NCBI GenBank assembly: GCA_030762935.1
Contig: CM060896.1
Coordinates: 11,298,001 to 11,362,000 of the forward strand
Length of the DNA stretch: 64,000 bases
Reading direction: 5' to 3'
From: Hymenopus coronatus
Lineage: Eukaryota > Arthropoda > Insecta > Mantodea > Hymenopodidae
Below, piece after piece: positions 57,630-64,000 of the stretch. The position numbers were made by a program, and so were the translations under genes. The notes below the pieces were generated by a model that did no database searches, was not told the DNA's origin, and was given only the letters and a program-made list of their open reading frames with translations. Numbering within the stretch: the stretch's first letter is position 1; every line of letters starts with the position of its first letter.

Positions 57630-58790
57630 TAGTGCTTTTGTTATTTATACATAATAAAATAAAGTTGGTGCTTATTCAAATGTAAAAGGTGAGATGTTTG
57701 CATTCCAAGCATTAGAAATACAATTGGAAGACATATTTCCCTAGATTTGAGCTTAGAAGGTTCACATCCAGATACTTGGTCATAGAATCTGATAAATAAT
57801 GGGCAAATCTCTGGCCAAAAATAACTACTTAAAATTTCTTCAACCAATTGGAGAAACAAAGATGTTAAATAATGATCTTTCAAATTCCATGATCAATACA
57901 GCATAGATAGTACATGCAATGAAACTAATTCACACACATTTTGTGATTATAAAAGCTTAACAGACCTCTAGAAAGAGTAAAAGTAGTATAATCTCTTAGT
58001 TAAATAGGTACATTAAATAATCCTAGAAATATGTAAGTAAAATTTTCTTAATACACTGCCGCTAATACTCCTGTCTTGTTGTTATGCTTTTCACATACAG
58101 TACAATAAAAATATAAAAAATATTCTAAATAATGCTAATCTTTTAAAGTCCTTGGAGCACTGCATTTAGATCAGAAATTAGTGTGCAGATCTAGAAATAT
58201 GGTAAAGAAATATGTATGATGCTGTGATTAGGAGAACCTTTTTTCCATACACTTTTCCAGAAAATCCGAAAATTTATCTTTGAAGCTAATGAAATGGTTG
58301 ATCAATTCCTATAGATAGGGGTGGTGTTTTTAGCATTTTAAAATCAGAAATGTAGCATTTTGATTTGTGCATTTAGCATTTTATAGAATTAATACATTCA
58401 ATTTAGCATTTTATAGCATTTTGAAGAAAAACATATATCTTGAATTGATTCTGATAAACAAATATTGTCTCATGAAAAAGCTTTGATGTGACATTAATAA
58501 CACAACATAAGTAAACGGGAACTAAACTCTCAACAATAACACTGACATTGATACTCACAACAATGACAAAATAATAACATATTATTTACAAACAGTAAGC
58601 ATCATGTGTCAACAATGTATACATAAGGCCACAGTGTCCTCATTTCAGGACATGATTTATTCTCAGTTTTGTATTAAAAGTGATGCAAAAATTCTTGTGA
58701 ATAAAGTCCCTTTCTCTAAACTCTCTAAACTTAAAACCATGAGTTTACTCGTTTTTGCAAATTTGACGGCATAATAAAACACAGAGTATA
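57630..58790. other. Unassigned sequence
   Basis: The minus-strand frame at 57883-57641 (80 residues) is not recognised. The stretch AGCATTTTATAG repeated near 58330-58430 is simple low-complexity repetition. Confidence 0.4.
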
Positions 58791-58899
58791 CTTGGGCTTA
58801 TCGTTTCTGGCCAGCACACATTTTAAAAGGTCTAAGTACTCGTTCTATCTCATGTTTTGGCACTTCTTTGATAGTTTCATAGATATCACAGTGGTCTGT

Positions 58900-59631
58900 T
58901 GCTTTGAAAAGACCTTTGCTGACCATCTGCTCACCAAAAGAACCGATATGTATGACACTGTGCGTCCAACAAGGAAAGAAATGCCGCCTTCTTTCCCAAC
59001 CAAAAAACTAAAGAAAGGGGAGGTTGCAGCATTTCAGAGAGGTAAACTAACTGCACTGAATTGGAAAGATATAAGAGACGTCTGTATGCTGTCCACTATC
59101 CACAATGCAGACATGCAGACACGGAAAGTAAAAAACAAAGAAATTGTCAAACCAGCGGCTATATTTGCTTTTAATGACACAATGGGAGGTGTGGATAAAG
59201 TAGACCAGCACATTGCAAATAATCCATTGCCATGTAAGAGGGGCAAGAAGTACTACAAGAAGATATTTTTTCATCTTTTGGAATTGGCAGAATGGAATGC
59301 CTTTATCCTGTATAAAAAACATGGAGCAAAGCACAGTGCCCTTGACTTTCACATGGCTGTCGCTGAGCAGCTCATCAGAGGGAGCAATTGTCACCAAAAG
59401 CAGCGGGCCGTACATCAGCAAAGGCAACCTCAACTCGATTGTTGGACGTCAGTGATTCCTCCAACCGAGAAGAAGCAGAATCCAACAAGAATGTGTAGGA
59501 TGTGCAGTAGTGTGCGTGATGCCAAAGGAAAGAAGGCACGTAGGGAATCTCGATGCATGTGTAAAGATTGTGGAGTAGCTTTTTGTATTGATCCTTGTTT
59601 CAGAGTATTCCACACAGCCTCAAACATATAA
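58900..59631 (+). pseudogene. piggyBac-like transposase, C-terminal half
   Basis: The open frame ending at 59631 carries TKRTDMYDTVRPTRKEMP (family pattern TYACGT.R..RK..P), LNWKDIRDVCMLSTIHN, NDTMGGVDKVDQHI with the third catalytic Asp of the piggyBac DDD triad, then GKKYYKKIFFHLLELAEWNA. It closes with a Cys-rich C-terminal finger (CRMC, RCMCKDCGVAFCIDPCF, FH) of the PGBD type. The first two catalytic Asp regions should lie upstream but the sequence before 58900 is not transposase, so the copy is 5'-truncated or decayed. A perfect palindrome CACGAGTATACTCGTG at 59734-59749 followed by TTAA (59752) may mark the 3' end; TTAA is the piggyBac target. Confidence 0.85.
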
Positions 59632-59759
59632 ATAATGACTCTAAATGTGTTGCTGTTCATTTTTTAGTGCTTCAATGCCCGGAATTCACTTTTGTTAATG
59701 TAATTTCAAGAAGGAAAAGGGGATGAGCATATCACGAGTATACTCGTGATTTTAAACTA

Positions 59760-60880
59760 GGGGATATTCAGCAATGAAAATTTCCATGGTTGAGCACTTC
59801 AAAAACAATTTCAAGGTTACTGTCATTATTATACTGTACTGAATATTTAATTTTGATAATAAAAAAAAATAGGTGAAAAAAGAACCATTGTATTGTATAT
59901 GAATACATATGTTAAGAGGTTAATATTTGTAAACAAGAAAATATGATTGCTATTTAAATTTGATAACTATGAAATTGATTTATTTCTGTTTGCCAAGTTC
60001 AGATTTATAATATGCATTTTACAAACAGATGTGGGACGAGGGAATTAGCTCTGCATTCAAGATCAGTACGGTGGACAAACGTGTCAGAATCATAAACATT
60101 CCAAGGGTGCACAAACTCATCAGATGCAATTTCTGAAAGAAAATAAAGAAAGAAAATGAATTTTAAAAAATTGCCGATTTCACATTTATATAATTTTTTA
60201 GTATGAGTTTTGCATTTTGAATCAATTTCGAATTTTCAAAACACATTAAAATGTGATTTAGAGGTCGTGAAAAATGAAAATACAAGAGTACATTTGTGAA
60301 AAATCACCACTGCTGCCTATTGGTAATGTAGCTTTTCCTTAATGCTTTAACCAAGTTTCTTTACATGCATGTGTTGGACTGTTGATATCCTCCTCTCTCA
60401 GGTCTTTAGTGCTGATAGTGAACTGTAGCATGGAAAATCACAAATCTCATCCATGAGTGTAACAAAATCAACTCATATTTACAGTTTGCAGTTAGCTATT
60501 AAGTAAAGCGTAGGTCTTGCTTATGTTAAGGAAGAATGTATTATTGGGATTATGCCTCAATTTAATACTATACAAGTCACAAGTGTTGATTTGCAGCTGG
60601 TGCAATTATAGCGCTCCTAGTGGCCAGTTACTACAACTGATTTTGTATTATATTGTATATTTTATTTTCATCCATAGAAACATAATACATGTTATAGGAC
60701 ACATCAATTTAAGAAACAAGAAAAAACAAAATTATATCAAGATGCATACAAGATTAAAATACAAAAATATAAGATTTAGCAAATTTTAAATATAAAAGGA
60801 AATAATATACAGAATTGAGTCATAAAGACAATTTTTACAAATTGTACAATATACATCAGTTCCATCTACACTATAAAAGG
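59760..60880. other. Unassigned sequence
   Basis: AT-rich. The plus-strand frame at 60517-60789 has no recognised domain and overlaps low-complexity A/T sequence. Confidence 0.45.
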
Positions 60881-60894
60881 TATTGTCCATTAAG

Positions 60895-61785
60895 ATCTTA
60901 AACAATTTTTTTTTTGAATTTTAGCTGGGATTCAATGTTCTTTATATATTGTGGTAGTTTGTTGTATAAATGTAGACCAGCATATGTGAAGCTATTTTCA
61001 TACAGTTTGGTTCTATGTGAATTTACAAATAAATTTTTCTTTGCTCTGGTGTTATGTGTATGAACTTCAGCATTTGTTTTGAAGGATTTTAAGTTTTCTT
61101 TTGTATAGTTTAGTGTTTCATAAATAAGCATGCATGGTAAAGATAAAATCTAAATTTTTTAAAATATGGTTTACAACAATGACATTAGCAATAATTCTTA
61201 TCACTTTCTTTTGCATCCTGAAGACCTTAATACTGTTTTTAGAATTTCCCCAAAAGATAATACCATATACTGGTAGACTATGAAAGTATGCAAAATAAAC
61301 TACTCTAAGAATATGCAGACTGGACATAAATTTGACTGACCTTACTAAGAAGCATATCTTACTAAGTCTTTTAGTCAGGCATTTCCCAACTTAAATTTTC
61401 ATCTAGTAACAAACCCAAGAATTCATTAGATTTTACGTACTTTATTTCGTCTTGGCCCAGTCAAATTCTGGACATGTAACATTTTTATTAAATTTATTAT
61501 GGAAGCTTAGAGCTGCTATTTTTTCTTTACTCAGTAGTAAAGAAACCATTTTTGAATATGCTCTAGAGCATTACATATTTAATGATTGGTATTATTTTCA
61601 TTTGCCCCTGTTATAAAGATGCTTGTATCATCTGCAAAAAGTGTTAATTCACATTTATCAGACTATTTATATTATCAGCTAGGTCATTTATGTACAAAAT
61701 AAATAATAATGGCCCGAGGACAGATCCTTGAGGTACGCCATATTTTATATTTTTAAAACCAGAGAGATCCAACCAAATATCTGTG
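60895..61785 (-). pseudogene. LINE (jockey-like) reverse transcriptase to C-terminus
   Basis: The minus strand reads FKNIKYGVPQGSVLGPLLFI then LYINDLADN (RT motif with GVPQGS), then across shifts FVRSVKFMSSLHILRVVYFA, YGIIFWGNSKNSIKVFRMQK and NTRAKKNLFVNSHRTKLYEN, ending LYNKLPQYIKNIES. The catalytic YADD box should lie near 61640, where LTFCR/ADDTSI is readable only across a shift. The 5' part is missing, cut at the H element that starts at about 61805. Confidence 0.85.
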
Positions 61786-61804
61786 TTAATTTGCTGTTTG
61801 AGGG

Positions 61805-62869
61805 AAAAATGTTTTGCGTCCCCCTGAATCCAAAAGAAAAGCATTTTTAGAAAAAGGTCCATGTGAGTGTGTGTGTGTCTGTGGACAGTATAGCTCAAAC
61901 TTGTTATTTAAGTTCAGTATCTTCCAAGGATGCAACAAAGATTTCCAAGAAAATCCCCCCACCCCCAACTAACCTTTACATGGAACAATTTTCAAAAATT
62001 TTGATTTTCTCAAAAATGGCTCTAATGATTTTGATTAAAATCTCTTATGTTTAAGATATTTACATGACAAATAAAATGTATATCTTGGATTTTCTGAGAA
62101 TAGCCTCTGAAGACATGATTATTCTGGATGTATTTTGGGGAATTTGGCATAACTGGTAAACCGCAAGAGATAGATAAAAACTTACTTCATAAAAAAAGTA
62201 GAACTGCTTAAAACACATAATTTACGTTATATCCTTTTTTTTTTTTTCTTTCATGTAGTTGACCGTTTTCGAGATATTCCTTGTTATTAGTTGCAGCTTT
62301 AAAATACTTAAAAACTTCTCATTCTTGTCAACTTCTAGCCACGCCAGGAAATAGATTTCTATCCCATAGCAACCACATTTTAAAACATTTGACTGTCATT
62401 TTAGCCTAGTGTATTCCCTTATTTCCCTTCTAATTATAAGGAACTAAGTAATAAAACCATTTCTGCTAATGTTTAGCTTGATTAAAAAAAAATGTAAATG
62501 GTGTATTATTTATGGACGCTCTTTAACTACTGTGGTTCTCAGCTTCCCATTCTAAATTGGGCATGAAAGACTACTTAATTTTGCTCAGGAGCCTCTCTAT
62601 CAGGCTTGAGGTTCTTTTATGTGCCGTAAATCTATGACATAGGACCAACGACTTTACTTCCCTTCCAAAGCAAGCCATGCTAAGGATTTTTACAGCCGAA
62701 AAAATCCATCATCCTCCGCTGGGTTTGAACCTACGACCTTAGGTATATGAAGTTAGCATGGTAACCATTACACCACAGAGGGCGACATCTTGATTAGCAT
62801 GAAGCAGACAGAGATTTGCTACAGAGATGTACAGAAAGTCATGTGAATGGAACACATCAGATTTTTAAG
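61805..62869 (-). mobile_element. H-family element with a nested SINE
   Basis: The hairpin end is missing; the copy begins near CGTCCCCCTGAATCC, has the GT zone and full body, is split by a SINE at 62503-62788 and resumes to CACATCAGATTTTT. The word CTTGATTA flanks the SINE on both sides (about 62476 and 62790). Confidence 0.83.
62503..62788 (-). mobile_element. tRNA-derived SINE, family B, full length
   Basis: The reversed head (TGGTAACCATTACACCACAG, GGGTTTGAACCTACGACC), body and tail are complete. The tail ends in a short A/T-rich run next to the duplicated CTTGATTA. Confidence 0.88.
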
Positions 62870-63036
62870 GCATGTAGTGATGGGACTAAGCCTGACAAAC
62901 CAGAAGAGAAAACCAATAATTTCCATAAACAGCTCAAATGGTATCCTTGTGGATTACCAAGAAAGGGGGAACCAAAGATCACATGGCGAAGTGAGGAGAG
63001 AAACTGACTAACTAGGGAGGAGTTGGAACCACAAAG

Positions 63037-63880
63037 AAAATCTGATGTATTGAATTTACATAATTTATTCTACCTTTGCTGCATCAAATTAGGCTTACAA
63101 AACTTATTCCTCTATCCACTACATGCTAATGAAATAGTCTTATTGATTAATGTAGTTAACTTTTACACACTTTTATTGAGCAGGACAATTGTTTCGTGAA
63201 ACTTGCTTGCATTGTCAGCTATTGAACCATTTCTCTATGTTATTTTACACTACATTATACAACTTGGAAGTAGTCTTATTACTTATTTCCTTATAGGATA
63301 AGAGAAATAAAATAATACACTAAGCTAAAGTGATAATCAAATATTTTAAAAGCTCATCACTAAGTGATGACAGGAAATTTTATTCTCTTTTGCATGGTCA
63401 CGATGATAACACACACAAAAAAAAACACACACACACTAAAACAACAAAAAATTGAATGATAACTGCCCATTTGAGAAAAGTCTTTGGAAAATTTAAACCA
63501 CTAAGAGGAATATTTACAAAATGGTTCCCTCCACCACAAAAAATGAGGCATAAATTTTTGAGCTTTAATAAAATTTAAATATTTTGTACAGTAACTTTTT
63601 GTTTATCCCTTACAGTTTATCAGTTATGCAGAAGTCATACAGAATGAGGAGGACTTCACACATTTGCTTGTCATAAAGGGAAGTTTGGGGTGTGAGCATT
63701 TTTTTAAATTTTCATGTTGCATCTTTGGAAGGTTCTGAACTTAAATAACAAATTTGAAATTGAATATGTTTTCATTTTTGAACTATGTCGAGTACACACT
63801 CATGCATGCATACTTATTTCCAAATTTATTTTTTTTTTTGATTCAGGAGAAATGGACACATACACAAGACTAAAGAAGAG
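63037..63880 (+). mobile_element. H-family element lacking its hairpin end
   Basis: It starts AAAATCTGATGTATTGAATT and runs through the body to TTTGATTCAGGAGAAATGG. A PLE-tail-like insert (CAGGACAATTGTTTCGTG) lies at about 63140-63225. Confidence 0.75.
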
Positions 63881-64000
63881 TGATTTATTGTCGGGATAGT
63901 AAATATAAATGTTGTGGTATTGCTAGTATTATAAAACTTTTAATATTGTATTGTTAATTATAACATTTTTGGTAGTATACTATGATGTATTGTCATTCTG

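Noticed and set aside
57641..57883. 80-residue minus-strand ORF as a FAM135 exon
   Set aside because: It has no resemblance to conserved FAM135 blocks and no good splice sites were seen at its edges.
393..63880. H family as a classical Helitron
   Set aside because: The ends lack the 5' TC and 3' CTRR of canonical Helitrons and the targets are T runs rather than AT dinucleotides; only the Helentron-type comparison remains.

Overview
The window is eukaryotic and AT-rich: exons have GT/AG borders separated by kilobases of transposon debris, with no operons. The gene content and the mix of Tc1/mariner, piggyBac, Penelope-like and jockey-like remnants point to an arthropod, most likely an insect with a large repeat-rich genome. 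The species cannot be named from the sequence.

One host gene is recognised, on the minus strand: an insect FAM135 orthologue. Four exons are supported: 26875-26720, 24506-24239, 18388-18149 and 9947-8234. The first two match the conserved N-terminal half of FAM135A/B; the other two encode a disordered Ser/Pro-rich middle region and are joined by matching splice phases. The 5' exons and the C-terminal lipase-like (DUF676) domain were not found. Introns of 2.2, 5.9 and 8.2 kb lie between these exons.

Nearly everything else is mobile or repeated DNA. The dominant component is a non-autonomous family of about 0.9 kb (called H here), about 20 copies and fragments covering about 15 kb. It has a terminal hairpin, asymmetrically placed inverted repeats, an internal microsatellite and T-rich insertion sites. 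It resembles Helentron-associated (HINE/DINE-1-like) elements, but this assignment is inference.

Layout. 1-8.2 kb: H copies, a Harbinger-like element with TTA duplications, an inverted Penelope-like pair inserted in an H copy with a 14-bp target duplication, and 92-bp tRNA-like tandem arrays. 8.2-27 kb: the FAM135 exons, a mariner split by an H copy, several foldback elements, Penelope and LINE fragments. 27-45 kb: H copies, Tc1/mariner remnants, paired foldback elements and an inverted-duplicated transposon. 45.5-47.2 kb: a G/T-rich minisatellite. 47-64 kb: an inverted tRNA-SINE array with a 16-bp target duplication, a second mariner split by two insertions, a Penelope/LINE composite, a piggyBac transposase remnant and a LINE.

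No bacterial-type system, CRISPR array or complete autonomous transposon was found. The points most worth following are the FAM135 exon pressed between two transposons with a probably transposon-derived splice acceptor, the H family itself, and two composite insertions with clean target-site duplications.
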